Positions 56,782 to 64,000 of a DNA stretch of 64,000 nucleotides are shown one piece after another. The number at the start of each line of letters is the position of its first letter. Within the stretch, counting starts at the first letter, position 1. A program made the translations under genes and the position numbers. Origin of the DNA: Herbidospora cretacea (GTDB lineage Bacteria; Actinomycetota; Actinomycetes; Streptosporangiales; Streptosporangiaceae). The notes beneath the pieces were generated by a model. The model was given only the letters and a program-made list of their open reading frames with translations, was not told the origin of the DNA and made no database searches. The stretch is taken from the NCBI RefSeq assembly GCF_001570605.1, contig NZ_BBXG01000002.1, positions 400,472-464,471 on the forward strand, in the 5' to 3' direction.

Positions 56782-57855
56782 TCAAAGCTCCAGTTCGACG
56801 GGGCCGACTGCGGCTGACACGCAGGTCTGGATCAGGTCGCCGGGTTCGCCGTGGACCAGGCCGGTGCGCAGGTCACGCACCAGGCCGGAGCGCAGGGGCG
56901 CCACGCAGCTGTGGCAGACGCCCATGCGGCAGCCGCTGGGCATGAGGACTCCCGCGTCCTCGCCGACATTCAGCAGCGGCGTCGTGCCGTCGGCGCCGGT
57001 CTCGCGGCCGGTCGTGGTGAAGCGCACCCGACCTCCCGTCGCGCCGTCGGCCGGGCGGAGGGTCTCGGTGAAGCGTTCGACGTGCAGGTTCTGCGCCGGG
57101 CCTGGCCACTCGGCCGCGAGGTCGTCGAGCATCCCGGTCGGCCCGCAGGCCCAGACCGCGCGCCCCGTCCAGTCCGGGCAGAGATCGGCCAGGTCGGCCG
57201 GTCCGAGCCGTCCCACGCTCCGCGTGTGCCGTTCATGCAGTTCCATGTACGGTGACCGCGCGGCCAGCCGCCGGAGCCGGTCGCCGAAGATGACGTCCTG
57301 TGGCGTGGGCGCCGAATGGATCAGCACCACGTCGGGCGGGATCTCGTCCGACAGCAGGCCGCCCAGCATGGCCATCACGGGGGTGATGCCGCTGCCGGCG
57401 GTCAGGAACAGCAGGCGTGGCGGTGGCGGCTCGGGGATGACGAAGGTGCCGTCCGGTCCGGCCAGCCTGACGATCGTCCCGGGGACGGTATGTCGGGCCA
57501 GGTGGCGTGAGACGATTCCGTCCGGGTCGGCCTTGACGGTGATCGTGATGCAGCCGTCCGGCCGGTGCGGGGGTGATGACAGGGAGTAGGTCCGCCAGTG
57601 CCGCCGCCCGTGGACGTCGACGCCGATCCGGGCCCATTGACCTGGCCGGTGGGGCCGCCAGCCGCGTCCGGGGCGGATCACCAGGGTGACTGCGTCGGCC
57701 GTCTCCGGGTGAAGGCGCTCGACCCGGCCGCGCAGTTCCCCGGCGGGCCAGAGCGGGTGCAGCAGGCCCAGGTAGTCGTCGGGCGACAACGGTGTCGACA
57801 GCCACCGGCCGGCCTCGGCCAGCGACCGCAGAATCCACGGCAAGGTGACGGTCAT
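56782..57855 (-). CDS. Ferredoxin-type oxidoreductase (FAD, NAD(P)H, 2Fe-2S)
   Basis: This is a 357-aa electron-transfer protein. The FAD part has RTYSLSSPP, the NAD part LLFLTAGSGITPVMAML and ACGPTGMLDD, and the C-terminal 2Fe-2S ferredoxin domain has CRMGVCHSCVAPL and a later Cys in IQTCVSAAVG. It passes electrons from NADPH to the desaturase encoded next in the operon. Confidence 0.9.
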   Translation of the reverse strand: MTVTLPWILRSLAEAGRWLSTPLSPDDYLGLLHPLWPAGELRGRVERLHPETADAVTLVIRPGRGWRPHRPGQWARIGVDVHGRRHWRTYSLSSPPHRPDGCITITVKADPDGIVSRHLARHTVPGTIVRLAGPDGTFVIPEPPPPRLLFLTAGSGITPVMAMLGGLLSDEIPPDVVLIHSAPTPQDVIFGDRLRRLAARSPYMELHERHTRSVGRLGPADLADLCPDWTGRAVWACGPTGMLDDLAAEWPGPAQNLHVERFTETLRPADGATGGRVRFTTTGRETGADGTTPLLNVGEDAGVLMPSGCRMGVCHSCVAPLRSGLVRDLRTGLVHGEPGDLIQTCVSAAVGPVELEL

Positions 57856-58154
57856 GACGCGGTGATCGCCCTTCCAGGTGCGGTGGATTCCGGTGGTCGC
57901 GTCCGGATCATTCCCGCCGGTCGATCAAGGGGTTGCCACCGCTTCATCTGTAACCCGTACATTCAGGGTGGGCCCGGTTTTCGCTGAATTCGATAACGGC
58001 GGCGATTTCGGTGATGGCATTCATCCCATGAGGCCGGGAAAATAGCGTATAATAGAAATTACCGAGGATATTTCGTGCGTTGGCATTCAGGTTGGCGCCA
58101 CCCGCGGCGATGCATGCTTCCGGCCCGTGGTCAGGGCCCGACAGGCCAGGCACG
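57856..58154. promoter_or_regulatory. Divergent intergenic region with TATAAT box
   Basis: No gene is visible here. TATAAT at 58048-58053 is a perfect -10 in an A/T-rich patch, pointing toward the DUF5994 gene. It is unusual for this GC-rich genome and no convincing -35 was found. Confidence 0.45.
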
Positions 58155-58589
58155 ATGACGACAGCGCTCCTTTCCGACCTCAGGATCAGCCTGAATCCCC
58201 GCCTCGATCGCAGGGGGACCGTCGACGGGGCGTGGTGGCCCGGCACCCGGGACGCCGCGGCCGAACTGCCCGCTCTCGTCTCCGCCGTCGATCAGCGCAT
58301 CGGCAGGCCCGTTCTGCGCGTGGGCCTGTACAGGGAGGCGTGGGACGACATTCCGCACCGCTTCCCGGCCCCCGGTCGCCAGGTCAAGGTCGGCTGGTTC
58401 CTGAGCGGTGACCCACACCTGATCATCCTGAGTTTCGCGGGACCCGAGCCCGTCACCCTGCTCGTGATCCCCGCCGACACCCCGCGCGACGTGGCCGTAG
58501 CCGCGCTCGCGGTCGCCGCCGCCGGGACGATCGGTGTCCGGCCCGCTGACATCCTCGCGGGTCCCGAGCCCCTGCGACCCGCCGCCTGA
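58155..58589 (+). CDS. DUF5994-family protein
   Basis: This is a 144-aa protein of the actinobacterial DUF5994 type: LDRRGTVDGAWWPGTRDAAA, LRVGLYREAWDDIPHRF, VKVGWFLSGDPHLIILSF. The family is common near ANTAR and STAS stress genes, as here. No function is assigned. ATG 58155 fits the family start; an earlier TTG is unlikely. Confidence 0.78.
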   Translation: MTTALLSDLRISLNPRLDRRGTVDGAWWPGTRDAAAELPALVSAVDQRIGRPVLRVGLYREAWDDIPHRFPAPGRQVKVGWFLSGDPHLIILSFAGPEPVTLLVIPADTPRDVAVAALAVAAAGTIGVRPADILAGPEPLRPAA

Positions 58590-58633
58590 CCTGAAAAGTC
58601 GCGCTCAGGTGGCACGATGGGCAGCGGAGGGTG

Positions 58634-59368
58634 ATGGAAAAGCAGCGGACGGCACGAGTGTGGGGTCTGATCTTCGCCCATGCCCGCGCGGACGGCCTGC
58701 CGATCTCCATCGACACCATCTGTCACGCGTGTGCCGACGCTTTCGGCGCCGCAGGGGTGACGATCGCCCTCACCGGAGACCTGGCGGGGTATGAGCCGGT
58801 CTCGGTGACGGGCCCGGCCGCCCACCGGCTCGCCGACCTTCAGGTCACCCTGGGCGAAGGACCGGGCCCGGCCGCGCTGGCCGACCGGCGCACGGTCCTG
58901 GTGCCTGAGGTAGACAGGTCGGAGACCGCCACGCGGTGGCCGGTCTTCGCCCCGGCGGCCGTCAAGGCGGGCCTCCGGTCGGTGCATGTCTTCCCGCTGC
59001 TGCTGGGGGCGATCGCGGTCGGCGTGCTGGAGATCAGCCACACGGTCACCCGGCTGCTGACACCCGACGAGATCGGCGACGCGCTGATCTTCGCCGACGC
59101 CGCCCTGCTGATCCAGACCCATCAGCTCGTCAACCCCGACGCCGGGCCGACGGACCTGCAACTCGGGCAGGTGGAACGGTGGGCGGAGGTACACCAGGCG
59201 ACCGGCATGGTAGCCGCCCAGATCGACGCCGACCTGACCACCGCGTTCGTCCGGCTCCGCGCCCACGCCTATGTCGCCGGCCGCAGCCTGCGTGAGGTGG
59301 CGCACGACGTGGTGGCCCGGACGCTGCGGCTGGAACCGTGGACGCCCAACCTAGAGAGTGAGGACTGA
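58634..59368 (+). CDS. GAF-ANTAR transcription antitermination regulator
   Basis: This is a 244-aa protein. A GAF sensor (residues about 20-150; LGEGPGPAALADRRTVLVPE) precedes an ANTAR RNA-binding domain (about 175-235; VHQATGMVAAQIDADLTTAF, LRAHAYVAGRSLREVAHDVV). ANTAR proteins bind paired RNA hairpins and prevent termination. A second GAF-ANTAR gene follows in 5 nt. Confidence 0.87.
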   Translation: MEKQRTARVWGLIFAHARADGLPISIDTICHACADAFGAAGVTIALTGDLAGYEPVSVTGPAAHRLADLQVTLGEGPGPAALADRRTVLVPEVDRSETATRWPVFAPAAVKAGLRSVHVFPLLLGAIAVGVLEISHTVTRLLTPDEIGDALIFADAALLIQTHQLVNPDAGPTDLQLGQVERWAEVHQATGMVAAQIDADLTTAFVRLRAHAYVAGRSLREVAHDVVARTLRLEPWTPNLESED

Positions 59369-59373
59369 GGCAG

Positions 59374-60117
59374 GTGACGGAGATGCTCTATCGAAGAACG
59401 GCTCAGGTTTTCGTCGAACTGGCCGACACGCTGGTGGCCGGTTTCGACGTCATCGACTTCCTTCAGTCGCTGGCCGAACGGGCCGTCGAGATCTTCGATG
59501 TGGACGCCGCCGGGATCGTCCTGGCCGATCCGCGCGGGACCCTCACGCTGGTGGCCGCCTCCAGTGAGGAGGTGCGTCTGCTGGAACTGTTCCAGTTGCA
59601 GGAGGAGGAGGGCCCCTGTCTCGACTGCTATCGCAGTGGTGTGGCCGTGACCTGCGCCGATCTGTCGGCCGACCCGTCGCAGTGGCCGAGGTTCTCGGCC
59701 GCCGCGCGTGAGCTCGGCTTCTCCGCGGTCCACGCCTTCCCGCTGCGGCTGCGCGACCAAGTGCTCGGCGCGATCGGCCTGTTCAACGCCGCTCCGCGTG
59801 AGCTGCCGGAGGACACCACCACCGTGGCCCAGGCGCTCGCCGACGTGGCCACCATCGGCATCCTAAACGAACGCACCCTGCGCGAGCAGCAGGTGGTCAC
59901 CGAGCAGCTCCATTTCGCGCTCAACAGCCGGGTGCTCCTCGAACAGGCCAAGGGCATGCTCGCCGAACGCGCGCAGATCGACGTCGGCCAGGCCTTCACC
60001 GCCCTGCGCAAATACGCCCGCGACCACAACAGGACGCTGTCCTCCGTCGCCCGGGAACTGATCGACAACCGAACAGGAATGACCGACCTCATCGCCGCGG
60101 CGAAGCTGATCACTTAG
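59374..60117 (+). CDS. GAF-ANTAR transcription antitermination regulator
   Basis: This is a 247-aa paralogue of the preceding gene. The GAF part has EEEGPCLDCYRSGVAVTCAD, with two close Cys that could sense redox or metal, and the ANTAR part has LLEQAKGMLAERAQIDVGQA and ARDHNRTLSSVARELI. It converges on a STAS gene with a 4-nt overlap. The RNA target is unknown. Confidence 0.88.
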   Translation: MTEMLYRRTAQVFVELADTLVAGFDVIDFLQSLAERAVEIFDVDAAGIVLADPRGTLTLVAASSEEVRLLELFQLQEEEGPCLDCYRSGVAVTCADLSADPSQWPRFSAAARELGFSAVHAFPLRLRDQVLGAIGLFNAAPRELPEDTTTVAQALADVATIGILNERTLREQQVVTEQLHFALNSRVLLEQAKGMLAERAQIDVGQAFTALRKYARDHNRTLSSVARELIDNRTGMTDLIAAAKLIT

Positions 60118-60488
60118 GGGGCCAGGCTCTCCCGGACGCCGGATTCACGCATCGCCAGGCCGATGTCGATGGCGTAGGGCCCCAGCGTGGGCCAGCCGGT
60201 GCGGGTGAGGACCCGGTGCAGCCATTCGGACACCACGACGACCTGCACGAGTTCTTTTCTCCGCGCGATGTCCAGGGCGCGCAGGCTCTCCACGTCGATG
60301 AACTTGAGGCCGCCCAGGTCGAGACAGGCGGGCCCGCCGTCCCGCCGCACGGCCGACAGCGCCGCCATCACCGTGATCATGCCCCGGTAGTCCAGCTCAC
60401 CGTCCACTCGGACACCGGGAAGAGCGGTCAGGGGAGTGATGCGCATGGTGTCGTCGTGGTAATTGAGGAGAGACGCCCTGATGTCCAT
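60114..60488 (-). CDS. STAS-domain anti-sigma-factor antagonist
   Basis: This is a 124-aa STAS protein of the SpoIIAA/MedS-like type. The core is GVRVDGELDYRGMITVMAAL, with ACLDLGGLKFIDVESLRALD in the phospho-site region, where Ser (VESL) is the expected phospho-acceptor. No switch kinase lies next to it. It ends at a 4-nt overlap with the convergent GAF-ANTAR gene. Confidence 0.82.
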   Translation of the reverse strand: MDIRASLLNYHDDTMRITPLTALPGVRVDGELDYRGMITVMAALSAVRRDGGPACLDLGGLKFIDVESLRALDIARRKELVQVVVVSEWLHRVLTRTGWPTLGPYAIDIGLAMRESGVRESLAP

Positions 60489-60634
60489 ATCCCGTCCTTC
60501 GCATGCAGGAAGACCGAGCCGCGGGGACTGGACGGCGTGAACGGCATCGCGGATCCGCCCCGATTGACGGCGCGACGCATTTCAGTAATCAGAGTATGTG
60601 TCACATGGGGTCAAATAGCTCTTACTCATCCCAA

Positions 60635-61633
60635 TTATCTGCAATCACCACGGGGCAGGCGTACACAGAAGCAGGCGCCGCCCTGGTCGCGCGGCTCGAA
60701 GTAGGCGTCGCCGCCGTTGGCCCGGGCCAGGCTCCGGACGATCCACAGGCCCAGCCCCGACCCTTTGGTCTCCCGCCGGCTGCGTGATTCCCGGCTGAAC
60801 CGCTCGAACAGGCTCGGACGGAACGCCTCGGGTACGCCGGGCCCGTGGTCGCACACCCGGATCTCCACGTCGCCAGCCCGCTTCGCCACGTGGATCTCGA
60901 ACGGCGGGGCTCCGTAACGGAAGGCGTTCTCCAGGTAGTTGATCAGCATTTCGGACAGTTCGCTCCGGTCTGACAGCACCCGGATGTGGGGGTCGCAGAA
61001 GACGTTCACGTTGGGGCGGTCGGCGAACTCGGCGAGCCGTTCCAGGATCACTTCCAGGACCGTCACCGGCTCCATCGCTACCCGGACGGCCTGTGCGTCG
61101 ATCTTCGCCACGGTGAGGAGCTTCTTGACCAGCGTCTGGAGGCGGGTCGTGCGATCGGCGATCTGGTCGAGGACGTCGGCGCGCTCCTGATCGGTGAAGT
61201 GCTCCTCGGGCTCTCGGAGCATGTCGACCAGCATGCCGATCCCCGTCAGGGGGTTGCGGACCTCGTGGGCGACCACGGCGATCACCATGCTGTGGCGTTC
61301 GAGTTCGGCCTCCAACTCCTGTTCGGCCTCGTGCCGGATGGTGACGTCGCGCAGCGCGGCGACGTACAGGGGCTCGCCGAGCACGGTCGCGGTGGTGGCG
61401 CGCATCTCGACCACCCGGGTCCGGCCGCCGGGCAGCACCAGGTCGATCTCGGTCGACTCGCCGTTGACGACCGGGTAGCCGAACGGGGTGCCGATGAGGT
61501 CGTCCGCCGCACGGCCGAGCAGTTCCTCGGCGGCGGGGTTGCAGATCCGGATCAGACCCGCCTCGTCGACGGCGATGATCCCGTCGGCCAGCGCGGCCAT
61601 GACCCCGGCGTCGCGTGAGTGTGGCCCGCCCAT
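60635..61633 (-). CDS. Soluble PAS-sensor histidine kinase of the kai operon
   Basis: This is a 332-aa cytoplasmic kinase. A PAS domain (residues 8-110; ADGIIAVDEAGLIRICNPAA) is followed by HisKA (VIAVVAHEVRNPLTGIGMLV; phospho-His in AHEVRNP) and a HATPase (YLENAFRYGAPPF, DHGPGVP, GSGLGLWIV). It has no membrane segment. ATG 61633 overlaps the kaiC stop (ATGA). In cyanobacteria the KaiC partner kinase SasA has a KaiB-like sensor; this one has PAS instead. Confidence 0.88.
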   Translation of the reverse strand: MGGPHSRDAGVMAALADGIIAVDEAGLIRICNPAAEELLGRAADDLIGTPFGYPVVNGESTEIDLVLPGGRTRVVEMRATTATVLGEPLYVAALRDVTIRHEAEQELEAELERHSMVIAVVAHEVRNPLTGIGMLVDMLREPEEHFTDQERADVLDQIADRTTRLQTLVKKLLTVAKIDAQAVRVAMEPVTVLEVILERLAEFADRPNVNVFCDPHIRVLSDRSELSEMLINYLENAFRYGAPPFEIHVAKRAGDVEIRVCDHGPGVPEAFRPSLFERFSRESRSRRETKGSGLGLWIVRSLARANGGDAYFEPRDQGGACFCVRLPRGDCR

Positions 61634-63105
61634 CAGTCCTCCGGATCGCGTGGCAGTACGGGGGTGTCGGGGAGCAGGTGGAGGATCTCGGGAAAAGGGT
61701 CGCCGATGTGCATGCCGTCGCCGTCGATGGTGACCTCGCGGATGGCGTGGTCGTGAGCCGAGCCGCGCGTCTGCAGGACGGCGATGGCCCGCCGGACCTC
61801 TCCCGGCCCCTCGACGTCCCGCAGCACGAGCGTCACGTCGGCGATACTGGCCGTCTCCATGATCGGTGTGGTGGACCCACTGGTCGGCGCGGAGGTGAAC
61901 AGTGTGGTGATCTCGCGCTGCCGGACGACCCCGCCGAGCGCGACGACGATGTCCAGCAGCGTTCGCGGCGTCGCTCTGCGCTCCAGCGCGGACAGGCCGT
62001 CGATGACGAGCCGGGCGGGTGCGAACTCGGCGATGTCCCGTCTGATGCGCAGGAAGTGGTCTTCCACCGAGGCCACCTCCGGGTACGTCGCGGTCACCCT
62101 GAGCAGCCCCGACGCCTCCATCACGTCCAGGTCGAGATCCCAGCCCGCGGCGTCGCGGCCGAGTTGCCCGCGCGTCACGTCAAAGGCGTGGAACAGGCAG
62201 CGCTCCCCGGCCCGGTAGGCCGCGTCGGCGAACTGCAGCGCCGTCAGGGTCTTGCCGCCGCCGTAGGACCCGATGAGCAGGACGACCGCGTCCCGGAAGA
62301 CACCGCCGCCGACCATCGCGTCGAGTTCGGCGTTGCCGGTGGACACGCGCTCGCGGGAGGCCCGGTCGCGCGGCGCGAGGAACGCGACCGGGATGATGAC
62401 CAGGCCGTCTTCCGGGTCGATGGTGAACAGCCACTCGCCGGTCCGGTGGGTGGTGCCCCGGAACTTGACGATCTCGATCGTCCGGTGCCGCCGTTCGTCC
62501 CGCATGACGCTCCGCAGGATCACCACGTTGTCGAACACGAACTCCTCGACGCCCTGGCGGGTGACGCCGTTGTAGTCGGCGTCGCGTTCGGTGGTCAGGA
62601 CCGAGGTGACCCCGAGGGAATCCAGGAGCCGGGCGAGCCGATAGAGCTCGCGGCGCACGAGATCCTGGTCGGCGAACCGGGTGAAGACCGAGCCGAGCGA
62701 ATCCAGGGACACGCGCCTGGCGCCGATGCGCCGCACGGCGTGCTCGATGCGGGCCATGAGTGCGCCCAGGTCGTAGGTCCCGACGGTGGGCGTCTGCTCG
62801 CCGGCCTCCAGTGAGGCGTCGACGAACATCCACGTGCCGTCGGCCTCCCAGGTCTCCATGTCGAAGCCCAAAGAGTGCGCGTTGCGGCGGAGGGCGTCGG
62901 GGGTCTCGTCGAAGGTGACGTACACCCCGGGGTCGCCGAAGCCGGTGATTCCCCTGGCCAGGAACTCCATGGAGAAGAGGGTCTTGCCGCTGCCGGTCGT
63001 CCCGGCGACGAGGGTGGGCCGGCCGGTCGGCAGCCCGCCGATCGCGATGTCGTCGAAGCCGCTGATGCCGGTCGCGGTCCGTTCGACTCCGGCGCCGCGC
63101 GTCAT
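61633..63105 (-). CDS. kaiC: KaiC-like double RecA ATPase
   Basis: This is a 490-aa clock-protein homologue with CI (residues about 8-245) and CII (about 250-480) ATPase domains. Walker A motifs are GTTGSGKT (35-42) and GSYGGGKT (279-286). In CI the catalytic pair is Asp66-Glu67 (VTFDETPD) where cyanobacteria have two Glu. In CII the equivalent of Glu318 is altered (HAFDVTRGQL), and the phosphorylation pair Ser431/Thr432 aligns with Ala419/Ser420 (ETASIADV). The phosphoryl cycle is therefore probably changed or reduced. It is translated with kaiB upstream and a histidine kinase downstream (ATGA both). Confidence 0.9.
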   Translation of the reverse strand: MTRGAGVERTATGISGFDDIAIGGLPTGRPTLVAGTTGSGKTLFSMEFLARGITGFGDPGVYVTFDETPDALRRNAHSLGFDMETWEADGTWMFVDASLEAGEQTPTVGTYDLGALMARIEHAVRRIGARRVSLDSLGSVFTRFADQDLVRRELYRLARLLDSLGVTSVLTTERDADYNGVTRQGVEEFVFDNVVILRSVMRDERRHRTIEIVKFRGTTHRTGEWLFTIDPEDGLVIIPVAFLAPRDRASRERVSTGNAELDAMVGGGVFRDAVVLLIGSYGGGKTLTALQFADAAYRAGERCLFHAFDVTRGQLGRDAAGWDLDLDVMEASGLLRVTATYPEVASVEDHFLRIRRDIAEFAPARLVIDGLSALERRATPRTLLDIVVALGGVVRQREITTLFTSAPTSGSTTPIMETASIADVTLVLRDVEGPGEVRRAIAVLQTRGSAHDHAIREVTIDGDGMHIGDPFPEILHLLPDTPVLPRDPED

Positions 63106-63407
63106 AGCGTCTGCCCTTCAGGGGCCGGCCCGTCCACCTCGGGGATGCCGAGCAGGAAGGCGGCCTTGGCGCGATCGGACAGGTCTCCGATGACCCGGTA
63201 GCCGGGGAGCGGGCTGGTCCTGATCACGATCGGGGTGGCCAGGACGCGTTCCTCCTCGGCGAGATCCGGCTGTTCGGTGGCGTCGACGACCTCGATCTCG
63301 TGGCAGCCGGGAAGGTAGAAGTCACACAGGGCCCGCAGGTTCTCCTCGGCGGCCTGCGACCGCCGGGTGTGCCCGGCCACGTACATCCTGAACGAGTAGT
63401 TCGCCAT
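63102..63407 (-). CDS. kaiB: KaiB-like thioredoxin-fold protein
   Basis: This is a 101-aa protein aligning with KaiB: SFRMYVAGHTRRSQAAEENL, IEVVDATEQPDLAEEERVLATP and VIGDLSDRAKAAFLLG. KaiB switches fold and binds the KaiC CI ring. It heads a three-gene operon with kaiC and a PAS kinase. No kaiA is present, as in other non-cyanobacterial systems. Confidence 0.9.
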   Translation of the reverse strand: MANYSFRMYVAGHTRRSQAAEENLRALCDFYLPGCHEIEVVDATEQPDLAEEERVLATPIVIRTSPLPGYRVIGDLSDRAKAAFLLGIPEVDGPAPEGQTL

Positions 63408-63495
63408 CGGCGTTCAATGCCGCCCCGGCGTCGGGAATCCGGCTTCCACGACTTCCCATCCTGACCTACTGTCATATGTCTAGCGGAGATCAGTG

Positions 63496-63534
63496 GGTGC
63501 CATCCGGGCTTCGGTGGAAGCCCGGGACGGCACC
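63496..63534 (-). terminator. Hairpin after the Thr-Pro-repeat gene
   Basis: GGTGCC plus CCGGGCTTC pairs with GAAGCCCGG plus GGCACC. On the minus strand it lies about 20 nt after the stop at 63552 and before the kai promoter. Confidence 0.6.
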
Positions 63535-63551
63535 TTCGGTGCGGGAACGCG

Positions 63552-64000
63552 TCAGCCCGTTGTCCGGAAACCGCCTGCGGACGGCACGGGAGCGGGGGCG
63601 AGCGGAACGTCGCCGTAGGCGTCGCCCGGGTTCCGGTAGTCGTCGAGGAAACCGTCGTTCCCGGGGTACTCGCGGTCACCGTCATGGCCGCGGCCACCGA
63701 AGTCGCCAAGGTCCCCGAGGTCGCCGGAGTCACCCCGGTCGCCCTCACCGCCGAAGTCGCCTTCGTCGCCCAGGTCGCCCTCATCCCCGAGGTCTTCGCC
63801 GAGATCGCCCTCGCCCTCGTCCTCGTCGTCTCCGTTGTCGTCGGGCGGAGTCGGCGTGAAGGTCGGTGTGGCTGTCGGCGTGGGCGTCGGAGTTGGGGTC
63901 GGTGTCGGTGTGGGCGTCGGTGTCGGTGTGGGTGTGGGCGTCGGGGTGGGCGTCGGTGTCGGTGTGGGTGTGGGCGTCGGGGTGGGCGTCGGAGTCGGGG
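63552..64000 (-). CDS. C-terminal part of a protein with Thr-Pro repeat and acidic Gly/Asp tail (5' end outside window)
   Basis: The minus strand is open from the window edge to TGA at 63552-63554 (149 codons). Read N to C, about 48 residues are almost pure TP repeats. An acidic segment rich in Gly, Asp and Glu follows (DDNGDDEDEGEGDLGED; GDLGDEGDFGGEGD), then a less biased end (FLDDYRNPGDAYGDV; PSAGGFRTTG). TP repeats of this kind often span the cell wall in surface or lipoproteins or link a kinase to its sensor. The N-terminal domain is not in view, so the function is unknown. Confidence 0.7.
   Translation of the reverse strand, partial: PTPTPTPTPTPTPTPTPTPTPTPTPTPTPTPTPTPTPTPTPTATPTFTPTPPDDNGDDEDEGEGDLGEDLGDEGDLGDEGDFGGEGDRGDSGDLGDLGDFGGRGHDGDREYPGNDGFLDDYRNPGDAYGDVPLAPAPVPSAGGFRTTG

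Overview
The window is high-GC DNA from a filamentous actinomycete, most likely of the Streptosporangiales (Streptosporangium/Nonomuraea type). The evidence is GTG starts, GTGA/ATGA gene overlaps and TANNNT leaderless promoters, a chaplin-type surface protein, an actinobacterial gas-vesicle cluster, a fused MFS/dTMP-kinase gene and a TTGTCCACA-type DnaA-box pair. Placement below order level is inference.

Layout. 1-0.9 kb: end of a membrane-protein gene (-). 1.1-3.5 kb: polar amino-acid ABC importer operon. 3.6-5.0 kb: isochorismatase-like hydrolase and GlxA-type AraC regulator. 5.0-6.6 kb: NarL-type two-component pair. 6.7-8.6 kb: CBS-domain protein and an ArsB/NhaD-like ion transporter preceded by a possible coupled leader peptide. 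8.6-11.9 kb: secreted phytase-like esterase and the KtrA/KtrB potassium system. 11.9-14.5 kb: MarR, TetR and AraC regulators and two small exported/membrane proteins. 14.5-17.9 kb: a STAND NTPase with about 12 kinesin-light-chain TPRs and a partner protein. 17.9-18.9 kb: BtrH-like protein. 19.0-22.5 kb: gas vesicle operon (A-F-G-O-J-L-S-K). 22.4-23.9 kb: LysR/VOC pair. 24.1 kb: tRNA-Leu(GAG). 24.3-28.3 kb: M20 peptidase, a secreted protein and an eight-repeat chaplin-like protein. 28.5-40.6 kb: core genes topA, a metallophosphoesterase, MFS-tmk, holB, a sigma/anti-sigma-like pair, a PSP1 protein and a TAP-like hydrolase.

40.7-55.2 kb: a complete actinomycete integrative and conjugative element (AICE) inserted in the 3' half of tRNA-Thr(CGU). 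It is bounded by 46-bp direct repeats. The backbone is int, xis, a RepSA-type rolling-circle initiator, a DUF2637/SpdB-like protein and a TraB/FtsK-like translocase. The control region has a KorSA-like GntR repressor, a Pif-like Nudix protein, an HD hydrolase, a tandem GntR protein and two paralogous HTH-DUF5919 regulators. GGACGTCC-type sites are shared by three of its promoters. The cargo, visibly more A/T-rich than the rest, is a tightly coupled DUF262-HipA gene pair followed by an intact IS5-family insertion. This pair is my best candidate for an undescribed conflict/defence module.

55.2-64 kb: a 20-bp tandem repeat, a DesA3-like desaturase with its ferredoxin reductase, then a signalling island. 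The island has DUF5994, two GAF-ANTAR proteins, a STAS protein and a translationally coupled kaiB-kaiC-histidine kinase operon. The window ends in the 3' part of a gene encoding a Thr-Pro repeat and an acidic Gly/Asp tail.

All functions are inferred from sequence motifs and gene order read by eye; no database search was run.
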